From the NCBI RefSeq assembly GCF_022539315.1, contig NC_066333.1, positions 3,286,001 to 3,350,000 of the forward strand: a stretch of 64,000 nt of DNA, given 5' to 3'. The position numbers were made by a program, and so were the translations under genes. The notes beneath the pieces are model-generated. The model was not told the origin of the DNA. It was given only the letters and a program-made list of their open reading frames with translations, and made no database searches. Every line of letters starts with the position of its first letter. Position 1 is the first letter of the stretch. Below, one piece after another: positions 1 through 10,809 of the stretch. This stretch comes from Serinus canaria (Eukaryota; Chordata; Aves; Passeriformes; Fringillidae).

Positions 1-272
1 GATATGAAATAACACAGTGTGGACACGCAGCTCTCTCAAGGTAAAAAGAGAATTTTTAATTTCTGACTCCAAGATTTATAGATTTTCTAAAGTGCCAGTG
101 GATTGGAGGGTGACAGTGCCACCTCTCCAATGACACTGGACAAACCAACAGTCCATCAAATTTCTCCTCCTCCATAAAAGAATGCAAACCAATCAGTTAT
201 TTACAGAAAGTGTGTGAGAAAGTTACAAGAATGTAAACATCAGAAGGCTTAGAAAACTGAAAAAATCAGGGT
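1..272 (-). repeat. Family A LTR-like repeat, minus orientation, cut by window edge
   Basis: This segment is the reverse complement of 613-895 and also matches 40431-40727 and 41230-41500. The shared landmarks are the words for 'gtgccagtggattggagggtgacagt' split across the copies, a block ending in 'cagtccatca', and 'atcagaaggcttagaaaa' near the end. Orientation is set by the AATAAA signal seen in the plus copy at 824-829. It is read as a solo LTR of an endogenous retrovirus because of its size (about 300 bp), TGT...ACA-like ends in the copy at 40431 and its single polyadenylation signal. The family name is unknown to me; a non-LTR origin cannot be excluded. Confidence 0.6.
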
Positions 273-403
273 AACATCAGTCCCAACATCTACCTCCAGG
301 ACTGGGTGTTTTTTACACTTTTTAAAAATTAAATAACCTTGTAAAGTCAGGTTTTGTGCTGAAGGAGGTGCCTCCATCATAAAACCTAAATCTTGACATT
401 CCC

Positions 404-530
404 TGCTCCAGGCCAGGTTGGGCAGGGCTTGGATCAGCCTGGTCTGGTGGAAGGTTCCCTGCTCATGGCAGGGGGTGGAATGAGATGAACTTGAGGATCC
501 TTTCCCACCCAAAGCAGTCTTGGATGCTAA
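404..530 (+). repeat. CR1 LINE 3' fragment between two inverted family A repeats
   Basis: The sequence runs 'ggccaggttgggcagggcttgg', then a 'catggcagggggtggaatgagatgaac' block (shown here only as landmarks), followed by a degraded 'tcccacccaaag' tail. That is the order of the 3' end of avian CR1 elements in sense orientation, as in the better copies at 14869-15105 and 40728-40845. It is diverged and truncated. The flanking 273-403 and 531-612 stretches show nothing I recognise. Confidence 0.6.
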
Positions 531-612
531 GATTATAGGGTTGCAACAGCCTTAACTGCCCCAACCCACAGGCAGCCACTCCAGAGGGATGGTGCTGCAG
601 GGCTGCCACCCT

Positions 613-895
613 GATTTTTTAGTTTTTCTAAGCCTTCTGATGTTTACATTCTTGTAATGAACTTTCTCACACACTTTATGTAAATAACTTTTTGGTTTGC
701 ATTCTTTTATGGAGGAGGAGAAATTTGATGGACTGTTGGTTTGTCCAGTGCCATTGGAGAGGTGGCACTGTCACCCTCCAACCCACTGTCACTTTTGGAA
801 ATCTGTAAATGTTAGAGTCAGAAAATAAACTTCCCTTTTCCTCTTCACCTTGAGAGCAGCAGTGTGTGCCTGTGTTCTTTCGTGTCCTATAGACA
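613..895 (+). repeat. Family A LTR-like repeat, plus orientation
   Basis: The plus-oriented copy of the repeat at 1-272, forming the right arm of a large inverted repeat. It starts near 'ctgattttttagtttttctaag', carries the shared central block around 735-780 and has an AATAAA signal at 824-829. It ends in 'cgtgtcctatagacag', matching the reverse complement of the outer end of the copy at 40431. U3-R-U5-like organisation is inferred only from the polyadenylation signal near the 3' third. Confidence 0.6.
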
Positions 896-3059
896 GAGGG
901 GTCTCTGGTTTGGGAAACCCTCCCTGCTCAGGCTCCACTCCTGGTGCCATCCTGGCTAAAAAGGCACCCAGACAAGAGAGTTGGTAGAAGAAAAATAGGA
1001 TTCAGTCTTGGTTTTCCATTTCTCAGCTTCTCCTTTGTTCAGCTCCAGGAACCTCCCTCTTCCCCACAAAAAATCCCAAACAAACCCATATGTATCATAG
1101 ACATATTTATTTACTGATGCTACTGCAAAGCAGGACATTCTGTAATAAAATACATTTCAGAAAATTGCATTCTGAGCAGGATGTTTAACACAGAGTCTCT
1201 TCCATGCTGAAAATGGAGATTTCCTGTGTGAGTGAATCTCTTGCTCAGTACAGCACTTTAGTGAGGGGCTTGATTTCACCAAAGCCTTGGCATTGCAGCA
1301 AAAACCTACTCAGGAATCTGTTCAGTGAGCAAAACCCATTCAGGAAGCACAAGAAAATGTATAGAAATAGTAACATCTTACCCCCAGATATGCTGAACAG
1401 TCAGGGCAAAGAGGTAAAAACTGAGAGGTAAAAACTTTCAGTGAGTGGCCACAGGGAGAATAAAATGGCTACAGAAAGTCCCTTGGCCCAGGATATTTCA
1501 CCCTGCCCACCCCAGCAGTCCCAAATTCAGGTGGGAACAGGCTGGGAAATGGCTTGGAGTGTGTCTTCCAGACCCACTCTGCAATTAGCTCCTTGTTGTA
1601 TTTTCTAATCACACAGCTCTCAGTCACACCTTCCATTGTCAGGGCTCCTTCCTACAGCCCAACTCCAATTTTTTTTGGCTTTTTGAGATTTGCCTGGCTT
1701 TCAAATCTCCTGAGAGTGCCCCCTTGCCAACCCTGCTGGCACATGATCCATCAGCTCTCCACGTGCTCCTCAAACAGGGAGCTGGTCCAGGGCTAATAAA
1801 CACCCTGCAAGAGCCAGGAGAGGCTGTTGGAGTGCCTGCAGAAATAATATTGGAAATTTGATTTACAGTTTTCAGAGCCTCCTAAGGATTACGTCTCAAA
1901 ATTAAGAAGGGAAAACTTATTTTTAACATCTTGGAGGATGAATAGAAGGCAGGGAGTGCTTGCTTTTGCTGCTTAACTTACACCTTTGCTCCTCTCTGTC
2001 TAAACATAGGCTTGGTACTTCATTATTTCAGCCTGGAAAATTCCTGAAGGTGGGCTAGCTGGAAAAATCTGGGGTAACATTTAGTTGAAGCTTTCAGACT
2101 GAAAGGTATTTGCATTGATTTCATCCTACACAATTAACCCACTTTTCACTGATGCTCTTCCTTTGTTTTGCTAAAACTCCACAAATTTAACCTGTCTGTA
2201 TGTAAAATTTGGGGCCAAGAAAGAATGATTGCAATTAAGTCATTTCCTCATTTTCCCATTAGAGGCATTTGGGTTTTGTTTTCTCTTTTTTTAGATTTAT
2301 TTTCCTGTAAACATCTTGATAAAAAAATGTTACATCACGTCAGTCCTGAGAGAGAGAAGGGAATTATGTTAATTGTGTTTCAGTTCAGGAGACCCCCTTG
2401 AAGGAACCAGAGCTGGTTCCCTACATCAAACACCCAGCTGAAAAATCAATGTACAGGCTGTCCAACATAAATATTCACACTTTAGGTGTTTTCTTTGAAG
2501 GTTTTATTTTTAAGAAATGTTAAAAATTTTAAGAGTCTTAAGGACTGTTGTTCTGCTGGTGTTAAAAGCACAAAAGCAGAGACTCAGGCCCTTTATTTGT
2601 CTGATAGGATCTGTAATACATGTGTGAATACTGAAGGTAAGTAACTGTGCCCAGCTCCATTCCAAGAGAAATTCATTGCTGCAGCAAAGGTTTTCCATCA
2701 TATTGCTGTGATTTGATAATTTCAGTGCTGCTGGTCAGGGAGTCTGAGGCAAAAAGCTCAGAGAATTATCAGCTAATAGCTCCTGAAGGCCTGCAGCTGA
2801 TATTAAACTTGAACTTTTATGAAACTGGATTTTCTGCTACAAAGAGGCAAAAAGCACATTGAATCTGGGCTAAATGAGAAAACATTTTTTCCTCTTTGCA
2901 TGGGGAGGAGGTGATTCCCTGCTGCCACACTTGCCCTGGGCTAGCAACAGGCAGTGTTTGGCCAGTCCAGACTGCAGAGCTGGGGCTGCTGTGGCTGTGT
3001 GAGGTGGGGAGAGGGGGGCACCTCTGTGCTTGGCTTCCTAACTGGTGGATGCAACCAGG
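896..3059. other. Non-coding stretch without recognised features
   Basis: No exon with convincing splice sites, no RNA gene and no recognised repeat was found here. Open frames in this stretch are below 90 codons and look random. Composition is mixed and AT-leaning, with ordinary short T and A runs. Confidence 0.5.
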
Positions 3060-3232
3060 GAATCCCAGAATTATTGGAAATGCATTGGGAAGAAACATAA
3101 AAGACCTTGCTCCACCCCTGCCATGGGCAAGGACAACTTCCACCATCCCAGGGTGCCCCAAGCCCTGTCCAGCCTGGCCTTGGGCACTGCCAGGGATCCA
3201 GGGGCAGCCCCAGCTGCTCTGGGTGTTGGTGT
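3060..3232 (-). repeat. CR1 LINE 3' fragment
   Basis: Antisense CR1 3' end. It begins with the degraded tail 'gaatcccagaattattgg', then the 'ccacccctgccatgggcaag' and 'agccctgtccagcctgg' blocks and 'gggatccaggggcagcccc', which are the reverse complement of the standard avian CR1 3' region. It is truncated at its 5' side near 3232. Its sister copy 375 bp downstream has the same orientation. Open frames across it are CR1 shadows, not genes. Confidence 0.85.
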
Positions 3233-3607
3233 CAGGGTAGCTGAAGAGAAAAAGTTCTGGAAAAAAATGTGACATCTACAAGTGCTGTGGGCCAGAGTTA
3301 AAATTAGTAATGGTGTACCCACAGTGGCTGAGGGAAAAAGAAATTCTTGCAATACAGAGCCTCACTTCAAGGTTTGTGGATGTGAATGAGAGGTTTATCA
3401 CTTCTTGCAGAAGGCTCAAGGGCAGAACTTGTAATAATAAACAATTTAATAAAGAAATGACAATTGGGCAAGCGTGAAGAAATAAGGAGTGTAAGGAAAT
3501 ATTCACAAAGTGAAAAGCTGATGGTTTGTGACCTGCACTGGCACATTCTTGCACTGGGCAGACAGTGGGAACAGAGAGAGGTACTCCAGCCACTGTCTTG
3601 GGGGGTA

Positions 3608-3965
3608 CATAGAACCATGGGGTGGTTTGGGTTAAAAGAGACCTTAAATCCCATCCAGTGCCACCCCTGCCATGGCAGGGACACCTTCCACTGTCCCAGG
3701 CTGCTCCCAGCCCTGTCCAGCCTGGCCTTGGGCACTGCCAGGGATCCAGGGGCAGCCCCAGCTGCTCTGGGCACCCTGTGCCAGGGCCTGCCCACCCTCA
3801 CAGGGAGCAATTCCCTGTCTGTAAATCAAACCTAAATTTCACCTGTCTCAGTTTGAACCCATCCCCCTGTCCTGTCCCAGCAGCTCCTGGTGCAGGGTCC
3901 CTCTCCAGCCTCCTTGGAAGGCTGCTCTGAGGCCTCCACACAACCTTCTCTCCTCCAGGCTTGGG
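3608..3965 (-). repeat. CR1 LINE 3' fragment, longer copy
   Basis: Antisense CR1 3' end. It opens with 'accatggggtggtttgggtt' (reverse of the CR1 terminal repeat region), continues through the 'ccatggcagggacacc' and 'gggatccaggggcagcccc' blocks, and extends further 5' than the copy at 3060 through 'cccatccccctgtcctgtcc' to 'cacaaccttctctcctcc'. About 358 bp of CR1 is retained. No reverse transcriptase coding region survives. Confidence 0.88.
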
Positions 3966-4504
3966 ACTTAGAGAAAGAAAAAGTGACATTCTTGCTATCT
4001 TTTAGGCAAACCTGAATTTCTGAGAACCCACCCAAAACCAGGTGAGAAATAATGATGGATATTTTGACTGACCTTTTTTAATACATCTGTGGTATATGAA
4101 AAGCTGCTTCATGAATGTATCCCACTGCAAACTCGATTATTTCAGTGCCACAGCTGTGTCCACTGGCATTTTGTGCTCTCTCTGTGGCAGGCACGAGGAG
4201 GATAAATCACACCCCACACGAGCCTCTAATCACCCACATTGTCCAGAGGAGCTCCTAGCAAGCTAAAAGAAGCACAGTGACCAAGAGTTTAGCCTGCTCA
4301 GCCTGCAGGTAGGTGCTGGAGCGAGAGAGTTTGAGTGCAGAATGAGCACATCTGGACCAGCTGCCTGCAGAACCTCCACCTCACCCTGTCCTGGGGGGAC
4401 TCCCAGGTCCTGGAAGTGGGGAGTGACCCTGCAGTATCTTGCTCCCAGGAGACAAAACTTCAAGGAGTAAATTTAGATGGCAAAGTGTGGGCATTCTGGC
4501 AGCA

Positions 4505-4825
4505 GGGTCCAAAAATATGACAAAATATGAGTATGAAATAAAAATATTACTGTAAAATAAAATATGACTATAAATAAAGTATGAATAAAAAAACATTACT
4601 AGAAAATAAATTATTGTATTATATTTTTGAAATATTACTATAAAGTAGAATATTACATTACATTATACTACATTATGCTATATTATATGACATGATATTA
4701 CATGATATTAATTATATTAATTATATTATATTATATTATATTACATATTATATGACATTACTATTATATGACATTATATTATATGTATATAATATGACTA
4801 TTATGTAAATATTATATTTATTAAT
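4505..4825. repeat. AT-rich low-complexity tract with degenerate short repeats
   Basis: About 320 bp almost entirely of A and T, built of imperfect repeats of units such as 'aaaatatga', 'atattac' and 'ttatat' including 'ttatattatattatatta'. There is no period that holds through the whole block. It is likely unstable replication-slippage sequence; no coding function. Confidence 0.85.
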
Positions 4826-6461
4826 GATCATGTGTTTGTCCACTCTGTTCAAAAATACAATTAAAAGCACAATCAGGAAATCCCCAGAGTGCCACGAACC
4901 AAGAGGCATCTGAGGACTGGAAACCACCTGGTTTGTCAGTCTGCAGAGCAGAGGAAGGAGGAGGAAACCTCCCAGGTTTGCTGCTCTCTGAAAGGTCTGT
5001 GTGAATAAAAAGGGAAATTCTGTGAGTGAGGGCAGAGCTTTGTGGACAGAAGCAGGGGCCTCTATTATCCATTTATGTCCCAATTAATGTGCTTGTGTAA
5101 AAAAGCCTGGTGAGGTGTTAATTAAGCACAGAGGCCTTTAGAGTGAGATGATGCCTCAGGATGCAGCCCTTTCACAGGGTGTCCATTATCCCCCAGCACC
5201 TGGGATGTTTTCTCTCAGAAATCCCAGTTAACCAAAGCAGTTTGAGGGTTGCAGGTTGCAGCAATGTCATGGCACACCTCTCTTGGGGTTTACAGATAAT
5301 CTCCTAATTGCTCCCAGGCAGAGAAGAGAAACTCAGAAACTTTCAGTTGTGGTTAGAAAAAACTGTTGGATTATATAAAAGACAAATTAGGCTCATATTT
5401 TTTCTTAATTTATAAGCTTTTTTTTCTAAGTTTCTCTGATTGCTGTGAAAAAAATAAAATAAAAAAGAAACAAACCCTCTTGCTGTCTTGTTTGTGTTTC
5501 TGAAGAGTGCCAGGTGGATTATAGGGACCAGCTGGGCAGGGCTGGGGGAGGCAGTGTGCAGGGTGCAGAGAGGGAATTGGATTCAGGTGAGAGCAGGAGC
5601 CAGGTGTTTGTGATTATGGAAACAATAAATTCCCAGGGAGGGGTGGGCACTGTGTAGTTTTTTTTTTGTTTTTTTTTTTTTTTTTTTTGTAGGAGTTTTG
5701 GGAGGAGGATTCACCTGGCTGGGCAGGGGAAGCTGGTGACGAAGCATCTGAAATTTTTTAATATTCTGGGTTATTTTGATATTTTGTGCTTTTTCTGTTG
5801 TAGGAAAGTTAATTAGTCTGATTTCCATCCTGCTGAAACCTGCCTCTGTCAGCTCAAAAGCTGGTTTAGTTTTCTGTGGTGCCCTGCTCCAAGGGAGAGG
5901 TGTAGGCAAGTTTGCCTCAAAGCCATGAGGATTCCTCATCCTGGGTAGCCCTCCCTACCTTGTGGGCATGTACCTGGTGGTATTTGCCCTTCTATTCTTT
6001 GAATTTTATCAAAAGGAAAGAGTCCTGGAAGCAAATTAAGTATAATTTAACTTATTCCAGGTCAGCTTGGTTAATTAAAGAGAAAATCCAGCCTGCAGCA
6101 GAGTCCAGTGGGGTCTAAAGCACAGAGAACCAAGTAAGAAATAGTTTTAAAAATAACATTTTTTGATCATCACAAAGTTCCTGTTCTCAAGTGAAATCTT
6201 TTTCTCTGCCTCCCCAGACAAACCCTGCCATTTTCTGGGGGGTTTGGAGCTGCTGGGACGGGAGGTGCTTCCCTGCCTGCCTGGTGGGGTGGTGCTGCCT
6301 GGGCTTTGGGATTTTTCCTCTTAGGGCAGAGGGAGCCCCTTGGACAAAGGGAGGGGATGTTCTGCACAGGGTGGGCTGGGGAATGTGCTGAGATGAGGCT
6401 CAAAAAGTGCTTTTCCAGGAGATGTGGGGTTGGCAGCAACACAGAAACTTAACCTGGATTT
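4826..6461. other. Non-coding stretch with a long poly-T run
   Basis: Nothing coding is recognised. The only notable item is a run of about 30 T with two G interruptions at 5658-5690. An adjacent antisense open frame exists only because this run translates as lysines. Confidence 0.5.
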
Positions 6462-6530
6462 TTCACGGAAGGGGGTTGGAACTCCCTGATCTTTAAGGTC
6501 CCACCCAAACCATTCTGAGATTTTCTGATA
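6462..6530 (+). repeat. CR1 LINE terminal fragment
   Basis: A short sense fragment of the extreme CR1 3' end: 'gggggttggaactccctgat', 'ctttaaggtcccacccaaac' and 'cattctgagattttctga'. This resembles the final 60-70 bp of avian CR1 elements, including the degenerate terminal 8-mer repeats. It is short and diverged, so confidence is moderate. Confidence 0.65.
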
Positions 6531-9500
6531 AAAGCAAACCTGCAAAGACCTTGGGTGGGGGGAAAGAGTGGTAGGAAAGAGGCCTCTTTCAAAATCTCCT
6601 CTTAGTTCTGCTGCCTTTGTTTCCTCTCTTTCACGTTTGTGTCTGTGTAGTGTTTGCTCAAAGAAAAAGTGTTGTTTTTCTTTTAAGCTTCAATCCTCTC
6701 AGGGGATCTAGGTGCATCTACCTGAAAGCTGTGCCTCACCACAGATCCTACTGTGTCTGTTGTGTGGGGAAGGTGATTCTGAGCCTTGTTAGTCATGATA
6801 AAACAGAGGTGGTTAAAAAAAATACAAAAATATCGAAGTTATCCTTTGAACCTGTGTTTTGACTTGAGGGATTTCTTCTTCCTTCTAAGCCTGCTTGCTG
6901 TTTTTTTTTCATTTCTGATGATCTTTCTAGTAATGAGAATGCAAGTTATTCCAAAGAGTTTATAAAGGTTGACAGTGAATTATTATTGGTCCATTGGGTG
7001 TTTAAATTGCAAATATTACACTCAAAATCAAGCTTTAGAAGCAAGCTCTTCTTGAAAGATTTATGGCTACAGTCACAGAGGGTGTGATAAATTTAACATG
7101 GCATACAAAGCTGTATCAGGCATGGCTTTCCTTACTGGATTCCTCCTTTCATTGGCTGTGATAGCTGTTCTTGAGTGCTCAGCAAAAGAGTGAGTGCATG
7201 ACCCTGGCAGGAAAAGCCTTTGGGATGCTGTGGAAATCATCACCTGCTGTAGGAAGAGAGAAAAATGATGTCTGTGTGTCTGGGGCTCTGCTGGTGGCTG
7301 CAGCTCTCCTCTGTGCCCACCCAAAGGGGGAGAAGAAGAAAGGGATGAAGTCAGCAGTGAGGTCCATCCCTGAGAAAATCAGGAAGGTTGGAAAAGACAT
7401 CCAGGTCTTTTGGTGCCCTTCACATCTGCTCCCAGTTACACTTATGGCAGCAAAACCAGGGAAAAAACTAATCCCACCTCCAACTAATGCCAGCTCCATT
7501 ATCAGCTGTGTGGGTGGCAATTTATTTTTACTACAAACTGCTGTGCTTGTGGGGTGTTTCCTTCAGGACTTGGTTGAATTTGCTAAATGTTCCTCACCTG
7601 GAATTCATTGCTCCTTGTGATTATCTTGATGCTGTGGTGGCAGGGGCTGATTTGCTGTGGCTGAAACTTGTTCTACACCCCATCCAAACCCTCAACTACC
7701 GAAAATCCCACCTGCCCTGAGTCAGTAGAGATACATTTCTTATGTTCCATTATTCATACAGAGCAAAAGTAATCAAAGTTACCTTTCCATCCCTTTGGTT
7801 TTGTGTGTTTTGAGGTGTCATTTACAGCACATCTCTGGTGCTCTGCTCCTCTCTGAAATAATGAGGAGATTATTTTGGTCAATATGACTGAATGATGATT
7901 TAGTGCTTTTCAATGGTGAGCTGCCTTAGTGACTCTTTAAGGATTAGAGGCTTAATGAAATGCACACATCAGGGTGGTGATTTAATCTTTTTCTCATAAA
8001 AATCTTCACAACAAGATAATAAACCGTAAGAATAAAAATCATTTTGACAAACCTGTCTGGCTTCCAGGCTGTGAAAAGTCTGAGTTAATTACCTGTGGGC
8101 CCCTTCTGTTATACTGAGGATTATTGAAAGGACATCTTCCAGGAAAGATGTGGAATTCCCAGGTAGGCAATTGCAGTTTCAGGCTGGGAATGGAGGGCAG
8201 GAAATCTCCTTTCCTTCCCCACCAAGGCATGGATCCTCAAATGTATCCCTGGGTGTGTTTGTCAACAAGTGATATGAAATTTTCCAGTGTTTAATTTTAA
8301 AAGAAATCCTCAAATGTTGTACTGGAAGCAATCTCTTTATAGATCAAGTGACTTTTCAAAATTTAACAGGACAGCTGCTCATGAGCAGCTTGTCTGGGCT
8401 GGCAACTCTTGTTTTTTGAGACAGTCTTGTCTTGTTTGTTGGTCAAAATTTCTCTCTCTGGGTTATCAAGCTGAGCTTCTCCAAGGCTGGCAGAGCAGTG
8501 GAAGGTTTGAGTTTGGCAGCTGCCCTAAGGCCTGGGTGAAAAGTTTGGTGTCTCAGTCCAGTTTGCAGCACACAGAGGTATTTTTGTCCTGGGCATGTGT
8601 TTTATCTTTGTGCCTGCACTGGGAGCCCTTTTTGCTTCTCCCCCTCCAGTGGGGGACACAGCTAAATGATGGAGAACATCCCTCTTGGAAGGAACCAATT
8701 CCTGAATGGTGCTGGAGAAGGAACACACGAAAAAAGGAGATAAATATAATGTTACTCAGTTATAATTTAAAACATTTCTGAGCTCAGGCAGGTGCTCCTG
8801 TGCTGATCTCTTGCAAGCTGTGCTGTCCCACTCCTGGTTTGCCCCCTTCTCCCTCATTCCCCTTTCATTTGGTGCAGAGGGGGTTGTTGTCCCATTTCCC
8901 TAAGAAATGCCAGCAGCTCCCCAGAATGTCCTTCAGGTAAGGTAAGGAAATGACTGGAGATATTGCAGCCATGGCTTACACTGGGTTTAGAAGCACAGAA
9001 GAAAAAAATATTCCATTACAAATGTAAATGCTGCATTGTGAGTAGCAAAGTGGAATTTAAATGCAACAAACTTTCAATTTCTTAGAAATAGCCTTCAAGA
9101 GGAATAGGAACATAGATGAAGTTTTTTCCTCATTAAATAATGTTCTGGGCTTTTCATATTGTCACTTTTTTCCTTTGAGGGTTTTTTGAGAGCCAATGAA
9201 TTGCTTTGTAAATCGTTACAAAGTGGAAAGTACCTCTTAAATGGGAAGATTCTTGCCAGAAGTAATACAGCCCAGTGGCCTAGGGTGAGCACAGTAAGCT
9301 TCTAAAATTCTATCTCTTTTGTCTATCTCTTGTTCCCCCCCCTCCCCAGCTCTAAAATTTTGGGAGCAGCATCCCCTCTGTTAGATTTAAATAACTGCTC
9401 ATGGAGGAGCAGAACCTGCACAGGGGAAATCTCATTTATCAGTGGCACTGCTTCTAAACTTGGACTTCTAAGACAGATGTGAGGAGGATGAACAAGACTC

Positions 9501-10411
9501 CAGGGAGGTTGAAATGTATTTTCTTAGGGATAATGGCAAGTCTTCCTCCAGAACTCTCTCTTGTTTCTGTAGACTGCATGCCCTGGAGCTGCTATCCTGA
9601 CACCTCTCTCCATATTTCTGTCTTCCTGGTAATCAAAGCTGAAATGATTCTCAGAATTACTACATTTAAATGAACTGCTTGCTGGTACTGTGATTCAAGG
9701 ATGATTTGAAAAAAATAGTAATTTTGAGGTTGAAGTCTATTCTGGGCTGGAGTATAATATGGAATAATCTGCTGGCTATCCAAGTAAATTCTTGTTCATT
9801 ATTTAAACATTTACTTGACTTTGATATTGTGGCTAAAACTAAGATAATCAGGTTTTGAAATCTGATTTAGAAAAGGCAAAATATTTTTTGGTATCATTTG
9901 AAAGCAAATAGAACACGAATAGACCACTTTTATCAGGGATCTGTACCAAAGCAAAAAAACTCAGGGGCTGTTTTTCAGCTCTGCTGCCATAAAAAGCAAA
10001 TGCCACTGCTTGTTTAATGTTTTCTTACTAATGAACCCAAATGTTGTGACCTGGCTCTGTGAATGTGCTTGATTTGTAATCAACTTCATCTGACAAGCTG
10101 TAGTGCTGCCTTTTTTTGTTGTTTATTTTTGAGGGGATGGGATGCTTGAAATGGTTCTTTTCATCTTTGAGATGCTCCCAGCAACTCTGTGTGCTCTGCT
10201 AACGAGCCAGGCTGCCCCTGCCTCTGTGTGTGCTCACTCCAGTGCTGCCAGCCTGATCTATGGGACAGAGCAGCCACCTCCAAGGGTGCTCTGAGCCCAA
10301 ATCCGTGCCTTGGGTGGGAACTGAAGGGTTGCACGGGTGGGATCTGGTGAACAGGCAGGATGAGAAGGATGCTGAAGTGATGCCATGTGGTCTGGGAAGG
10401 GTAGGGAGCAG
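6531..10411. other. Long non-coding stretch without recognised genes
   Basis: About 3.9 kb in which I see no supportable exon. A possible antisense CR1 remnant sits near 7385-7410 ('gttggaaaagacatccagg' resembles the reverse of the CR1 end), but it is too short to call. Frames of up to 164 codons (for example 8287-8781 on plus) have no recognisable domain or flanking splice signals. Confidence 0.45.
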
Positions 10412-10809
10412 TGTGGTGTTTTCTGAGACCCCCATCGAGGGGAGGAATGAGTGAATCTGACCCCATGTTCTTAAAAGGGTAATTTATTATTTTATGATAT
10501 TATATTATATTATATAAAAGGAGGCTACACTAAACTATACTGAAGAATAGAGAAAGGATACAGACAGAATGCTAAAAAGATAACAATGAAAACTCCTGAC
10601 TCTCTCCAGAGTCTGACACAGCTTGACTGTTTATCCAACATGTGAATTGTTTTTACTTATTGGTCAATGACAATCTCCAAACACATTCCAAAGCAGCAAA
10701 ACACAGGAGAAGCAAATCAGGTAATTATTGTTTTCCTTTTTCTCTGAGGCTTCTCAGCTTCCAGGAGAGAAATCCTGGGCAAAGGGGTTTTTCAGAAAAT
10801 GTAGTGACA
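10412..10809 (-). repeat. Family B solo LTR, minus orientation
   Basis: Reverse-oriented copy of the commonest LTR family in the window. On the minus strand it runs from 'tgtcac' at 10809 to 'acaccaca' at 10412 and includes 'aggcttctcagcttcc' and 'actaaactatac' (minus-strand equivalent 'tatagttt') landmarks shared with 18647, 33495 and 34149. Flanking hexamers are gagcag (10406-10411) and gaggag (10810-10815), a 5/6 match that suggests a 6-bp target-site duplication. An AT-rich block 'tatattatattatattat' lies inside. No internal retroviral region is attached. Confidence 0.8.

Noticed and set aside
3367..3835. Overlapping frames of 102-152 codons at 2.8-3.9 kb, repeated in similar form at 14.9 and 40.3 kb
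   Set aside because: They are shadows of CR1 3' sequence, which lies in the non-coding end of the LINE, so similar peptides recur wherever CR1 occurs.
7380..7620. Antisense CR1 fragment
   Set aside because: One 19-base word resembles the CR1 end, but the following sequence does not continue convincingly.
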